48,470 nucleotides of DNA, taken from Anaerolineae bacterium. Lineage in GTDB: Bacteria; Chloroflexota; Anaerolineae; Aggregatilineales; J027. This document shows positions 27,218 through 37,113 of this stretch, in pieces; the stretch's first letter is position 1, and each line of letters starts with the position of its first letter. The stretch spans positions 1-48,470 of the forward strand of contig JAIOHL010000197.1 in the NCBI GenBank assembly GCA_019913005.1, written 5' to 3'. The notes beneath the pieces were generated by a model that saw only the letters and a list, made by a program, of their open reading frames with translations, searched no databases and was not told where the DNA came from. The position numbers and the translations under genes are program-made.

Positions 27218-28051
27218 TCAAGGTTGAGGGACAGTCTGTTCGGAAATAGGTGAAATTTCGGGCAGGCCAAGTCGTTCGGGGTGGGTATAAACACGCATTC
27301 CGCCACGCCGCACATAGCCCACAATACAAATGCCCCATGCCGTCGCCAACTGCACGCTAATGCTGGTCGGGGCGGTACGGCTGGCGACCAACGGAACCCC
27401 CATGCGCCGCGCCTTGCCCAACATCTCAGAACTGATGCGCCCACTGCTCAACAATAGGCAGTTGTGGGTATCAATGCCTGCCTGCAACGCCTTGCCTGCA
27501 ATTTTATCAATCGTGTTGTGTCGCCCCACGTCCTCGGCGCTGACCAGCATCCCCGCTTCATTTGCCAGAATCGAGGTATGGACACCACGCACGGCATTAT
27601 AGAGTTGAGCCGCCCCTTGTAAATCACCCATGCGCTGCCAAATGACATCGGGGGTAATGGCAAAATTGGTTTCTAGCGGCGGGTGGATGGCGGTCAAATC
27701 CTGCAAGCTGATACCCCCACCACAGCCAGAGGTCAAAATCATGCGGCGCGGGGGATTAAATTCGGCCCGATTCAAAAACACGTCCACCGCTGTATATGTA
27801 ACATTCGCTTGAACCAGTCTGATTTCCGCCAGCGATTCGATGACGCCTTCGTTATAAAGAAAGCCGAGCGACAATGCTTCTTGGTCAAGGGGACTGCACA
27901 TGACCGTCGCCAATTCCTGCCCGTTGACAAAGATGCTAACCAGCGATTCTTCGATCACCCCACCTTCGGTTAGTTCCGTTTTTTCGAGATCAACCGTCCA
28001 GTAGGTATAGGGAACTACGCCATGCACCGTTAGATCCATATGTTCACTCAC
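27218..28051 (-). CDS. fdhD: FdhD, formate dehydrogenase sulfurtransferase
   Basis: 277 residues from GTG at 28051, or 273 from ATG at 28039; the GTG start overlaps the upstream ATPase gene by 8 bases. FdhD carries sulfur from a cysteine desulfurase to the molybdenum cofactor, an essential step for active formate dehydrogenase. Motifs: SLGFLYNEGVIES, the SGCGGGISL loop, GVHTSILANEAGMLVSAEDVGRHNTIDKIAG, and LLSSGRISSEMLGKARRMGVPLVASRTAPTS. The CxxC of the E. coli protein is here CGGG, with only the first Cys kept. Partner genes for formate dehydrogenase lie upstream. Confidence 0.92.
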   Translation of the reverse strand: MSEHMDLTVHGVVPYTYWTVDLEKTELTEGGVIEESLVSIFVNGQELATVMCSPLDQEALSLGFLYNEGVIESLAEIRLVQANVTYTAVDVFLNRAEFNPPRRMILTSGCGGGISLQDLTAIHPPLETNFAITPDVIWQRMGDLQGAAQLYNAVRGVHTSILANEAGMLVSAEDVGRHNTIDKIAGKALQAGIDTHNCLLLSSGRISSEMLGKARRMGVPLVASRTAPTSISVQLATAWGICIVGYVRRGGMRVYTHPERLGLPEISPISEQTVPQP

Positions 28052-29711
28052 TTTTCAAAGAAGTTCTCATGACCTCAACAAGCTGACGCATTGGATTCAG
28101 GTCAATTTGAGAGGTTTCGGTCATTTCCAATGCCCGCTTCATGACTACTGCCTTGTAGTATGTGAAGTCAGGAAGGCCGTCTTGTAACCATCTTTCGACC
28201 CGCTTTGAAAACATCATTTTGGGAGGCAAGACAGTCCTTTCATGCCAAATCTCAAATAGCTCTTGGGCTTGAGCTTCTCCTGTTATTTCACTAAGTGCTT
28301 GGAAGTAGCATTCTCTTGGTATCAAATCTTCGAGTTCTTGACCTTCTTTTAGAGTAATAATTGGCACATCCGGGTGTTTGCCACTAACGTCCTGCTGCTT
28401 GACTCGGCGTATTTTATCGCCATCAACAAATATGATTACCTTTGACCCTTGAGATTTGGCTAGGCGACACCAATACTCAAAGCTGTCCCCTTGACCATTG
28501 ATAAAGTGACTTTGGGACAACAGATGTATCGCTTGCTCGAAACCTTGAATTGATTCCTTGGATAACCTTTGAAGTAATGTTGCGATTGTAGCTATCTCTG
28601 TATCTCCTTCAACTACAATGGTGATAGGGGCATAGAGAAGTGAATCGCTAGGTGAAAGACCTAGACTCGTACGAATTGGAAGAAAATTGTCCTTAATAGG
28701 CTGATTATCAATTTCAGTAGTTGCTTTGCCATTTATGTTTGTCCGTCGCAACAGGCGTAAACCACTGCAATTAACAGTATTTATCATTGATGGAGAATGG
28801 GTTGCATAAATGACTTGAATACTTTTGTTCATTGCTAGTGCTTCGAGTAATGACCGCAATCTATGTTGTGCATCAGCGTGAAGTGAATTTTCTGGTTCAT
28901 CAAACAGTATATAATGATGCCTTGACTCAGAGATACGTTTGTCCAAGAGTAAAGCTATTAAAGTTAGCATTTTTCGGACACCTGAACCCCGTAAGTTTAC
29001 GGGTGTATCTCCTCCGTGTTGATCCTCGAAACCCAGAGAGAATTTATAGGGATTAACCTCCAGAACATCAAGAACAAGTTTCAAGCCCATAGAAAATGGT
29101 AGGAGCTTGCTTAATTCCTCATTTAGGCGATCATTCCCACTTCGCAATTCTCTTCTTCGCCTAACATCGTTATGTGCAGCGAGTTTAGAAACTCCTTCAG
29201 GCCCGAAAGCGGTGAGAAGGATACTTTGTTCCAAAGAATTTAGTGAAGTAGTATCTATAATTGAATTAACCTCTAGCTCTGTAGGAAGCCATAGGACATT
29301 TGGCATATGTGAGATATTTGGAACATGATGGCTAAAATTCACTACTCCCCGCCTAGCGGTTACACATTGCGCTCGATTGAGGGTTAGTAAAAACTCTATG
29401 TCAATTTCGTCGCCTGCAACCAGATTATTTGACGGCGTATAGTGTTGAAGGTACTCAGAAGTAACGAATGTAGCAATACATTTTACATCGGCATCCCTGT
29501 CCCAAGTTGTACCTGCATCAACAGTACGATCCACATTGTAGTCATCTTCTAGAATCGCCTCTCTTTGACAAATTCTTTGAATTAACCGAAGAACAGCCGA
29601 TTTTCCAACATCGTTTTGGCCTGTCAGAATAGTTACATTCTGGTCGACATCTAAAGTGGCCGGCAAAGCAAACGGCCCATATCCCTCAATGACAAGTCTT
29701 TTTAGAATCAT
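28044..29711 (-). CDS. OLD-like ATPase with TOPRIM nuclease domain
   Basis: 555 residues. N-terminal ABC/SMC-like ATPase: Walker A GQNDVGKS (31-38), signature-like LRGSGVRKMLTLIAL (240-254), Walker B ILFDEPE (268-274) and H-loop ATHSP (303-307). The C-terminal TOPRIM domain follows: VVEGDTE (E368), FVDGD (D430, D432) and ELEDLIP (about 459-465). This is the OLD-family arrangement of DNA nucleases linked to phage defence. No UvrD-like partner (GajB) is adjacent. Its base composition is visibly AT-richer than its neighbours, and it breaks the formate dehydrogenase operon between the diaphorase subunit and fdhD. Both suggest horizontal insertion. GGAG precedes the ATG. Confidence 0.85.
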   Translation of the reverse strand: MILKRLVIEGYGPFALPATLDVDQNVTILTGQNDVGKSAVLRLIQRICQREAILEDDYNVDRTVDAGTTWDRDADVKCIATFVTSEYLQHYTPSNNLVAGDEIDIEFLLTLNRAQCVTARRGVVNFSHHVPNISHMPNVLWLPTELEVNSIIDTTSLNSLEQSILLTAFGPEGVSKLAAHNDVRRRRELRSGNDRLNEELSKLLPFSMGLKLVLDVLEVNPYKFSLGFEDQHGGDTPVNLRGSGVRKMLTLIALLLDKRISESRHHYILFDEPENSLHADAQHRLRSLLEALAMNKSIQVIYATHSPSMINTVNCSGLRLLRRTNINGKATTEIDNQPIKDNFLPIRTSLGLSPSDSLLYAPITIVVEGDTEIATIATLLQRLSKESIQGFEQAIHLLSQSHFINGQGDSFEYWCRLAKSQGSKVIIFVDGDKIRRVKQQDVSGKHPDVPIITLKEGQELEDLIPRECYFQALSEITGEAQAQELFEIWHERTVLPPKMMFSKRVERWLQDGLPDFTYYKAVVMKRALEMTETSQIDLNPMRQLVEVMRTSLKSE

Positions 29712-29749
29712 GAAGAGCTAAACTCCAACCGATAATATGGAGGAATATC

Positions 29750-30454
29750 CTAGTCTTCATATTCTACACGATGTTTGCGTCGGCGGGTGCTTTGTCGAAT
29801 TTGCTCTGGCGTCATACCCTGCTCCATGCCCCACTGAATTTTCGGCTTGAGTGCGCCCGTCGGGCACACCCCAACACACTGCCCACAAAACACGCAGGGT
29901 GATTCGGGCATGGGAATATCAAAGGCGGTGGCGATGTGTGTATCAAAGCCGCGTCCGCCGAACGTCAGGGCGAAGGTATATTGGGCATCGTCGGCACAGA
30001 CCTGCACACAACGCCAGCATAATACACATTGGCTGTAATCGCGCACATAAAACGGGTTGTCATCCAAAAGGGCATGTTCGCGGCGTTCAGCATTGGGAAA
30101 ACGGGCGGGGTCGGCGTCATAATCATTCATAAGGGTTTGAATGGCCGGGGCGTGCTGCAAATCTACCGCTGAATTCAGCATTTCCAAGATGGTGCGTCGG
30201 CTGCGTTCGACCCGATCATTGCGGGTTTCAACTGTACTGCCATTGGCGCAGGTCGTGACACAAGCCGCTTGCAGCAACCGCCCATTATTGACATCCACCA
30301 CACACACCCGACACAACCCGTTGGAGGTGGTCGCATCATGATAACAAATCACTGGGACTTCAATGCCCAACTGGGCCGCCGCTTCGAGCAGGGTCGTTCC
30401 GGCGGGGACGGTAATTTCTTGACCATCAATCGTCAGGGTAACGGTATCACTCAT
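29750..30454 (-). CDS. Formate dehydrogenase Fe-S subunit (HoxU/NuoG N-terminal-like)
   Basis: 234 residues from ATG at 30454 (the upstream open frame is part of the previous gene). It carries electrons between the diaphorase and the formate dehydrogenase subunit. A [2Fe-2S] domain has C37, C48, C51, C65; two [4Fe-4S] motifs are C143-x2-C146-x2-C149-x3-C153 and C187-x2-C190-x2-C193-x3-C197. The His-Cys cluster (N5) usual between these in NuoG/HoxU is not visible: residues 91-140 contain no cysteine. ATGA overlap with the preceding NuoEF gene. Confidence 0.85.
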   Translation of the reverse strand: MSDTVTLTIDGQEITVPAGTTLLEAAAQLGIEVPVICYHDATTSNGLCRVCVVDVNNGRLLQAACVTTCANGSTVETRNDRVERSRRTILEMLNSAVDLQHAPAIQTLMNDYDADPARFPNAERREHALLDDNPFYVRDYSQCVLCWRCVQVCADDAQYTFALTFGGRGFDTHIATAFDIPMPESPCVFCGQCVGVCPTGALKPKIQWGMEQGMTPEQIRQSTRRRKHRVEYED

Positions 30455-32163
30455 ACAGGCTGACCTTTCACGGCGAACAAATCGGGCCATTTTTCGAGGG
30501 CGCTTAGAACTGCCGAAGCCGCCGTCTGCCCCAAGCCACATAACGATGATTCGGTCATGGTCAAGCCAATATCGCGCAACCGTTCCCGATCACCTACCAG
30601 CGGAGTATCGGCCCGTTCCAATATTTCCATTTGGCGCTGGGTGCCCAATTGGCAGGGGAAACATTTGCCGCAGCTTTCATGTTTAAAAAAGCGTCCCAGC
30701 CGTCGCAATATATCGCGTATATCGGCGGTTTCATTAAAGACCATAATCGCCCCTGAGCCAAAGGTACTGCGGATGGCCCGTAAATCCTCAAAAGTCAGGC
30801 GCACATCCAATTGATCGGGGGTCAAGAATGTGCCTGCTGCCCCACCCATCAACACCATTTGCAGGTCGCCAATCACCCCGCCGCAAAAACCCTCTAACAA
30901 CTGGCGCAGGGTTATGCCGGGGTTGATTTCATAGACGCCGGGGCGCTGCACATGCCCACTGACCGATACCAATTTTGGTCCGGTACTTTTTTCTGTACCC
31001 CACTGCCTAAACCAATCGCCGCCATGCTCTACGATGCCGGGGATGGTACTCAGGGTTTCGACATTGTTAACAACGGTTGGCTTCTGAAATAAACCATGTG
31101 TGGTTGGATAGGGGGGCTTGATGCGCGGAAAGCCACGATTTCCCTCAATCGCTTCAAACAGGGCCGTTTCCTCACCACAGATATAGGCCCCACCGCCGCG
31201 CCGAATTTCAATATCGAGAGAGAACTCGCTGCCCAAAATATTGGCACCAAGCAAACCTGCGTGGGTCGCTTCATCAATCGCCCTTTGCAGTCGCCATGCG
31301 GATTCAGGATATTCCCCACGCACAAAGAGATAAGCTTTCGTCGCGCCAATGGCAAAGGCACACAGTGCCACTCCCTCTAAAATGAGATGCGGACGGGCTT
31401 CCATCAACACGCGGTCTTTAAATGTGCCGGGTTCGCTTTCGTCGGCGTTACACACTACATATTTGGGCTGACCAGTGGCTTGACGGGTCATTTTCCATTT
31501 GGTCGCTGTTGGGAAGGCCGCACCACCCCGCCCAATGAGACCCGATTTTTCGACTTCCCCGATTACCCCGTCTGGCCCTAATATGGTGATGGCGTGATGT
31601 AGAGCGCGGTAATTTCCATAATCGGCAAGGGATTCGACATTCCCACCATCCACACCTTTTAATAGGATGTCCCCCCGAACGATGCTTTGATAGGGAGAAA
31701 GGGTGAGGAGTTCTGAAAAATCCGTTTCGGGTGTCAGTGGGGCTATAGCGGTTTCCGATTGTCCGCGCTGACTAATTAAGGCGGCGGGAGCGTGGTCGCA
31801 TAAGCCCAAACAGGTCGTATGACTAACCGCGTACTTTCCGTCGGGAGTAATTTCGTCGTGATGAATATTCAGACGACGGCAGAAGTTATGGATAGCCTCA
31901 TCTGCGCCAGCCAACCCACATACCGGATCGGTACAAATGCGAATGACTGTCTTGGCAGTTGGTTCTGAGGAAAACAGACTGTAGAAGCTCATCACGCCAT
32001 AAATATCGGCTTCAGGCACATGCAGGGTATGGGATATTTGGCGCACCGCGTCCGGCCCAATATGCCCAAAGGCGGTCTGCATATCCCACAAGACAGGCAG
32101 CAAAGCGTCCCTCTGGCGACCTTGATAGGGAACTAAAATTTCAGCGATTGAAAGGGAGTCCAT
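30451..32163 (-). CDS. NuoE-NuoF fusion, NADH-binding diaphorase subunit of formate dehydrogenase
   Basis: 570 residues. The N-terminal 130 or so are a NuoE-like thioredoxin fold with a [2Fe-2S] site (C77, C82, C118, C122). The NuoF-like part has [13 protein letters not shown] (211-223) with the FMN/NAD-binding loops, [33 protein letters not shown], and the [4Fe-4S] ligands ESCGKCFPC plus a later SSLCGLG. It passes electrons between NAD(H) and the Fe-S chain, as in HoxF or soluble NAD-dependent formate dehydrogenases. AGGAA precedes the ATG. It lies between mobA and the small Fe-S subunit gene. Confidence 0.92.
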   Translation of the reverse strand: MDSLSIAEILVPYQGRQRDALLPVLWDMQTAFGHIGPDAVRQISHTLHVPEADIYGVMSFYSLFSSEPTAKTVIRICTDPVCGLAGADEAIHNFCRRLNIHHDEITPDGKYAVSHTTCLGLCDHAPAALISQRGQSETAIAPLTPETDFSELLTLSPYQSIVRGDILLKGVDGGNVESLADYGNYRALHHAITILGPDGVIGEVEKSGLIGRGGAAFPTATKWKMTRQATGQPKYVVCNADESEPGTFKDRVLMEARPHLILEGVALCAFAIGATKAYLFVRGEYPESAWRLQRAIDEATHAGLLGANILGSEFSLDIEIRRGGGAYICGEETALFEAIEGNRGFPRIKPPYPTTHGLFQKPTVVNNVETLSTIPGIVEHGGDWFRQWGTEKSTGPKLVSVSGHVQRPGVYEINPGITLRQLLEGFCGGVIGDLQMVLMGGAAGTFLTPDQLDVRLTFEDLRAIRSTFGSGAIMVFNETADIRDILRRLGRFFKHESCGKCFPCQLGTQRQMEILERADTPLVGDRERLRDIGLTMTESSLCGLGQTAASAVLSALEKWPDLFAVKGQPV

Positions 32164-32189
32164 TCCAATTTCCTATGCCATTTGAATAA

Positions 32190-32783
32190 TCATTCACCTG
32201 CCAACCGCCGCGCTTCCTCAAGTTCCTGCGGTGTGTTGACATTAAAGAACGACAGACCTTTGGGGTCAAAGGATTGATATTCGGCCTCGTCCAGATAGTG
32301 CACCCGCACGTCGCCGTAAAAACCCATTACCTTAAGCTGGTCGGCGTCCAATCGTTTGCGAATGGGGGCAAGGCAGGCTTGGCTGTAAATCGCGTGCAAT
32401 CCTTCGGGATAGTTGTCTACACGCGGCACAATCACGTCGTGTGTTCCATCACATAGCCCCATCATATATTTCAGCAGGGCGGGATTGGCAAAAGGCATAT
32501 CGCAGGCGATCACCAATGTATATTCAGACTGACTATAGGTAATCGCGGTATAGATTCCCCCCAACGATCCCTTATCAGGCAGGACATCGGCGAACATGGG
32601 CAGACCCAGCGTGGCGTAATCATTAGGGCGGTTGGTGATCAGAATGCGCTCATCTTCACCCAAGTCAGCCAGCCGATCCAACAAATGTTCAATGAGGGGC
32701 TTGCCGAGCATGGTGACAAACGATTTGTCCGTGCCCATGCGCGAACTTTTGCCGCCCGCCATAATCGCTAGGGTCAGGCTCAT
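32190..32783 (-). CDS. mobA: Molybdenum cofactor guanylyltransferase MobA
   Basis: 197 residues, near the family's usual length. It attaches GMP to molybdopterin, forming the dinucleotide cofactor used by formate dehydrogenase. The nucleotide-binding start is LAIMAGGKSSRMGTDKSFV, with VIACDMPFANPALL holding the metal-binding Asp, and an NVNTPQEL ending typical of MobA. It starts 12 bases after the formate dehydrogenase catalytic gene and ends 26 bases before the NuoEF gene, so the cofactor enzyme is made in the same operon as its client. Confidence 0.92.
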   Translation of the reverse strand: MSLTLAIMAGGKSSRMGTDKSFVTMLGKPLIEHLLDRLADLGEDERILITNRPNDYATLGLPMFADVLPDKGSLGGIYTAITYSQSEYTLVIACDMPFANPALLKYMMGLCDGTHDVIVPRVDNYPEGLHAIYSQACLAPIRKRLDADQLKVMGFYGDVRVHYLDEAEYQSFDPKGLSFFNVNTPQELEEARRLAGE

Positions 32784-32795
32784 GACTTGCCCCTT

Positions 32796-34961
32796 TTAAT
32801 GCACATAGGTGGTGGGGTCTTTGATCGTGCCCCGTTCATCTAATGCAATATCGGCCCCTTCCCGCATTGGCGCATCCGTTTTGCGTAAGCGCACCGCCGC
32901 CATTTTAAAGTCCGGGATTTTGGCGCGGGGGTCAATCTTATCGAGCGTGAGCAAATTCGCTGCCGCCTCGACAAAATGGAAGGGTAGAAACACCGTCCCC
33001 ACCGGAGAGCGCCCTGTTACCATCACCCGACAGACGACACTGCCCCGCCGCGAACTGACCTCCACCCAATCCCCTGACACCAATTCAAGAGTATGGGCAT
33101 CGTCGGGGTGCATCTCCAAAATCGGCTCCGGGAAAATCTCGTTGAGTTTGGAGGGGCGGGTCATCGTGCCGCCGTGCCAATGGAACAAGACACGGCCCGT
33201 CGTCAAATGATAGGGGTATTCGGCGTCGGGGAGTTCGCTGTCCGTACCATATTCCAATGCCCAGAATTTCCCTCTGCCGCGTGGAAAATCGTGTTCAAAC
33301 AGATAGGGTGTGCCGGGGTGGTCAAGGGATGGGCAGGGCCAATGCACACCCCCTTCGCGTTCCAGCCGTTCATAGGTAATGCCATAAAAATCAGGCGTTA
33401 GGAAACGCATTTCTTCCCAGATGGCCTCCGCATCCACGTAATCAAATCCAGCGCTGTGTTCGACACCCATTAGGTGTTCCATGCGGGTGGCGATTTCACA
33501 CACAATCTGCCAATCGGGACGCGACTCCCCATAGGCAGGTAAAGCCTGTCGAACCCGCTGGATACGGCGGTCACTATTGGTAAATGTGCCGTCTTTTTCG
33601 GCAAAGCTGGCGGAGGGCAAAATCACATCGGCCAGTTCACCCGTTTCGTTCATGAAAATATCAATGCACATCGTAAAATCGAGATGTTCCATCGCGTGGC
33701 GGGCATGGGCTAGATTAGGTTCGCTCATGAGGGGATTCTCTCCCATCACAACCATTGCACGGATTTTGCCCAGCAGTGCTCCATCCACCATTTCGGTCAC
33801 GGTCAGGCCGGGGTCAGGCGAAAGGGCAGTGTGCCATGCGGATTCAAATTTGCCGCGAATGGCCGGATCGGTGATCTTTTGATAGGCGGTGAATACATTG
33901 GGCAGGCCGCCACTGTCGGAACAGCCCTGTACATTATTTTGACCACGTAGCGGGTTGAGGCCTGTACTCGGTTTGCCGATATGCCCGGTTAACAAGGCCA
34001 GATTAGTCAAGGCAAGGGCGTTATCCGTACCATGTGTGCTTTGGCTAATACCCATGCCCCAATAAAAGGCGGCGCAATCCGCTTGGGCATACATGCGGGC
34101 GGCTTGACGAATTTGCTCGGCGGGCACTCCACTAATTTCTTCGGCCAATTCCGGCGTAAATTGCTCTAGGGATTCAATATAGTCGTTAAAATCTTCGGTG
34201 CGGCGGCTGATAAAATCCTCGTTATAGAGTTTCTCGGCGACAATGACATGCGCCATTGCTTGATAGACCGCCACATCTGTCCCCGGTTTTTGCCGCAGCC
34301 ACAGCGTAGCAAAATCGGTCAATTCGATTTGGCGCGGGTCAATCACAATCAATTTGGCGCCATTTTGTCGCACGGCCCGTTTGAGAAATAGGCTAATCAC
34401 CGGGTGGGTTTCGGTGGTGTTGCTGCCCGTGACAATAAAAGTGTCGAGATGCTCCATTTCGGCGATACTGTTGCTCATGGCGCTCGACCCGATGGCGAGT
34501 TGCAGCCCGGTCACACTTCCAGCATGGCATAGCCGCGCACAATGATCCACATTATTTGTTTTGAGGACGGCCCGCACCCATTTTTGGAACACATAGTTGT
34601 CTTCATTGGTGGCTTTGGCGCAGGCATAGGTGGCAATGCTATCCCCACCGCTTTCGCGCACAATCTGGCTGAGTTTTTCGGCGATGAGCGTGAGGGCTTC
34701 TTCCCAAGTGGCTTCTCGAAATTCACCGGGGCCACCATTACGAATCAAGGGTGTCTTGAGGCGGCGGGGGTGGGTCGTAAAGTCCAGCCCAAAACGACCT
34801 TTGACACACAGATTGCCATAATTGGGTGCGGAATCAAACGGAGCACTCACACGGTAAATGACATCATCTTTGATGTGCAAATTCATCTGACACCCCACAC
34901 CGCAGTAGGGACAGGTGGTACGGACAGTGTGGTCTGGGGAGAGCATGGGGGCTGCGACCAT
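32796..34961 (-). CDS. Formate dehydrogenase catalytic subunit (molybdopterin, Cys type)
   Basis: 721 residues from ATG at 34961 (GGAG upstream); a start at 35009 would add 16 residues of no family likeness. It oxidises formate to CO2 at a Mo or W bis-MGD centre. The [4Fe-4S] ligands are C17, C20, C24 and C52. The metal ligand in HCARLCHAGSVTGLQ is Cys145, followed by His146; no selenocysteine. MGMGISQSTHGTDN and the C-terminal DDAHTLELVSGDWVEV match the molydopterin-binding fold of FdhF. No N-terminal Tat signal, so it is cytoplasmic, fitting the NAD-linked diaphorase genes downstream. Confidence 0.93.
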   Translation of the reverse strand: MVAAPMLSPDHTVRTTCPYCGVGCQMNLHIKDDVIYRVSAPFDSAPNYGNLCVKGRFGLDFTTHPRRLKTPLIRNGGPGEFREATWEEALTLIAEKLSQIVRESGGDSIATYACAKATNEDNYVFQKWVRAVLKTNNVDHCARLCHAGSVTGLQLAIGSSAMSNSIAEMEHLDTFIVTGSNTTETHPVISLFLKRAVRQNGAKLIVIDPRQIELTDFATLWLRQKPGTDVAVYQAMAHVIVAEKLYNEDFISRRTEDFNDYIESLEQFTPELAEEISGVPAEQIRQAARMYAQADCAAFYWGMGISQSTHGTDNALALTNLALLTGHIGKPSTGLNPLRGQNNVQGCSDSGGLPNVFTAYQKITDPAIRGKFESAWHTALSPDPGLTVTEMVDGALLGKIRAMVVMGENPLMSEPNLAHARHAMEHLDFTMCIDIFMNETGELADVILPSASFAEKDGTFTNSDRRIQRVRQALPAYGESRPDWQIVCEIATRMEHLMGVEHSAGFDYVDAEAIWEEMRFLTPDFYGITYERLEREGGVHWPCPSLDHPGTPYLFEHDFPRGRGKFWALEYGTDSELPDAEYPYHLTTGRVLFHWHGGTMTRPSKLNEIFPEPILEMHPDDAHTLELVSGDWVEVSSRRGSVVCRVMVTGRSPVGTVFLPFHFVEAAANLLTLDKIDPRAKIPDFKMAAVRLRKTDAPMREGADIALDERGTIKDPTTYVH

Positions 34962-35098
34962 AAACACTACTCCAATAAATTTTAAGCGTAGTGAAAGACA
35001 ATATTTCAAAATTTAGTTATTTGAATTATACCGCAGAGAGTTGACCAGAGGAAAATGGGTAGGGCAACGAATCACCCCATCCATTAAACACAAGTGGG

Positions 35099-36691
35099 CT
35101 AAATGTAATCGTAGGCGATGACGGTCAAAAATTCGGGATACTCATCGTTGGCAACCAATTGATCGAGGATTCTTTCGGCGTCGGTATAGCGTCCATTGGT
35201 AAAGGCTTTCTCCCCGACCATTTCCTTAATCTTGCCCAATTCCTCTTGAATGATCTGGCGGATCATGGCGACATCCACTTTGCGGCCATCATTCAACTTG
35301 CCATCGGGGTGATGGACCCACTGCCAAAGCTGTGAACGGGAGATTTCGGCGGTTGCGGCGTCTTCCATCAGGTTAAAGATCGCCACTGCGCCATTCCCTC
35401 GTAGCCACGCCTCAACATATTGCAGCGCCACACTGACATTATTCCGCACCCCAACCTCGGTGATTTGACCGCCGGGGATTCTGAAGTTAATCAGGTCGCT
35501 CGGCTTCACATCCACTTCAGGAATGCGCCCTTTTTGGTTAGCCCGGCCCTGCAACCCTTCCTCAAAAATAGGGCGGGCGACGGGCACGAGATCGGGATGG
35601 GCAACCCATGTGCCATCAAAACCATCATTGACCTCGCGCAATTTATCCTCCCGTACTTTGGTGAGAGCAACCTCATTAACCGCCGCATCCCGCCGACTGG
35701 GGATAAAGGCCGCCATGCCGCCCATAGTATGAGCACCGCGCCGATGGCAAGTCTGCACCAACAATTGGGTATAGGCCCGCATAAACGGCACGGTCATGGT
35801 CACTTGGGCACGATCTGGCAGCAGGAAATCGGGCTGACTGCGGAATTTCTTGATACAGCTAAAAATATAATCCCAACGACCCGCGTTGATCCCGGCAATG
35901 TGATCGCGCAGTTCATACAGAACTTCTTCGATTTCAAACGATAACAGGATGTGTTCGAGCAGGGCGGTGACTTTGATCGTGCCAATGGGTAGACCAAGTT
36001 CATTTTGGGCCATGACAAACACGTCATTCCACAGACGTGCTTCAAGGTGGCTCTCCATTTTCGGTAGATAAAAATAGGGGCCAGTGCCTTTTGCCAAGAG
36101 ACGGCGGGCATTATGGAAAAAATACATGCCAAAGTCGAACAACGACCCTGATATAGGCTCGCCATCCACCAATACATGCTTCTCATCCAAATGCCAACCA
36201 CGCGGACGCACCATCAAAAGGGCCGTCTGTTCATTCAAGCGATATGCTTTACCGTCGGGGTTGGTAAAAGTAATCGTGCCGTCAATCGCATCCCGCAGAT
36301 TAATCTGGCCCTCCACCACGTTTGACCACGCGGGGGTATTGGCATCCTCTAAATCTGCCATGAACACATCCGCACCCGAATTAAGGGCGTTAATCATCAT
36401 TTTGCGCTCGGTTGGGCCAGTGATTTCGACCCAACGGCGTTGTAAATCATCGGGAATCGGCGCGACCTGCCATTCGCTGGTACGAACCTGCTCAGTTTCG
36501 GCCAGAAAGGTCGGCATAATGCCTTGATGCAAACGACGTTGTACTTCTTTGCGGCGCTGCAAAAGTTCACGACGACGACCCCCAAAGGCCCGCTGCAACT
36601 TGGCAACCAATGCCAGCGCCTCCGGGGTCAAAATCTCATGGTAGGCGGGGGAGGTTTGACCTATGACCTGAATATCGGCAAGCAACTGCAT
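35099..36691 (-). CDS. aceB: Malate synthase A
   Basis: 530 residues, the usual malate synthase A length. It condenses glyoxylate and acetyl-CoA to malate, the second step of the glyoxylate shunt. The family signature [17 protein letters not shown] is present, with [16 protein letters not shown] for Mg2+/glyoxylate binding and [15 protein letters not shown] before the active-site region. AAAGGA precedes the ATG. It stands alone on the leftward strand, about 23 kb from isocitrate lyase; a perfect inverted repeat at 36733-36749 lies 42 bases upstream. Confidence 0.95.
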   Translation of the reverse strand: MQLLADIQVIGQTSPAYHEILTPEALALVAKLQRAFGGRRRELLQRRKEVQRRLHQGIMPTFLAETEQVRTSEWQVAPIPDDLQRRWVEITGPTERKMMINALNSGADVFMADLEDANTPAWSNVVEGQINLRDAIDGTITFTNPDGKAYRLNEQTALLMVRPRGWHLDEKHVLVDGEPISGSLFDFGMYFFHNARRLLAKGTGPYFYLPKMESHLEARLWNDVFVMAQNELGLPIGTIKVTALLEHILLSFEIEEVLYELRDHIAGINAGRWDYIFSCIKKFRSQPDFLLPDRAQVTMTVPFMRAYTQLLVQTCHRRGAHTMGGMAAFIPSRRDAAVNEVALTKVREDKLREVNDGFDGTWVAHPDLVPVARPIFEEGLQGRANQKGRIPEVDVKPSDLINFRIPGGQITEVGVRNNVSVALQYVEAWLRGNGAVAIFNLMEDAATAEISRSQLWQWVHHPDGKLNDGRKVDVAMIRQIIQEELGKIKEMVGEKAFTNGRYTDAERILDQLVANDEYPEFLTVIAYDYI

Positions 36692-37113
36692 TCTCTAGCG
36701 TCCTTTCTTTCTGTCAATCGTGAAATCTTTTGCAATCTTAGAAAGATTGTACACGCCCCCACGAAAATTCCTGCTACAAATCCTAGTAGGGGGTTCACTA
36801 CTCAAAAATATAGGGAGAGGAATTTTGTAGATCACCAACCCTAAATTTCCCCTACACACGACCCAACATATCAACCAACCTGTTTATGATCTATTAACTG
36901 TTGACTGTTGGTTGGAAAACCGCACGAATTTACGATATTCACGGAAATTTCATGAAGTTTTCGAGGATTGTAAGGTAAATGCAATGCGGAATTTCATATA
37001 ATATTAATGGCATGATACTTTCATTCGTTTTCTCATTAGAACTCTTACACCTCTATCGGCAAAGGTTGAGGTCACAGTAATCAACGTTTCACTAGGCTAT
37101 GGGGGAATCATCT
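36692..37113. other. Divergent intergenic region between malate synthase and the subtilase
   Basis: 422 bases without a gene. It holds the inverted repeat at 36733-36749, a second long-loop inverted repeat, CAACCAAC (36872-36879) with GTTGGTTG (36907-36914), and a TATAAT in TTTCATATAATATTAATGG about 110 bases before the subtilase. No well-spaced -35 was found for it. Composition is AT-rich compared with the genes. Confidence 0.5.
36733..36749. promoter_or_regulatory. Inverted repeat upstream of malate synthase, possible operator
   Basis: CAATCTT, a 3-base centre, AAGATTG: a perfect 7-base inverted repeat, overlapping a TACAAT that could be the malate synthase -10 on the minus strand. Confidence 0.4.

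Noticed and set aside
27217-27444. 76-residue N-terminal extension of MoeA
   Set aside because: It overlaps fdhD out of frame; the family N-terminus begins at ATG 27216.
34359-34985. Plus-strand ORFs opposite the formate dehydrogenase gene
   Set aside because: They lie within the firmly identified catalytic subunit gene and match no family.
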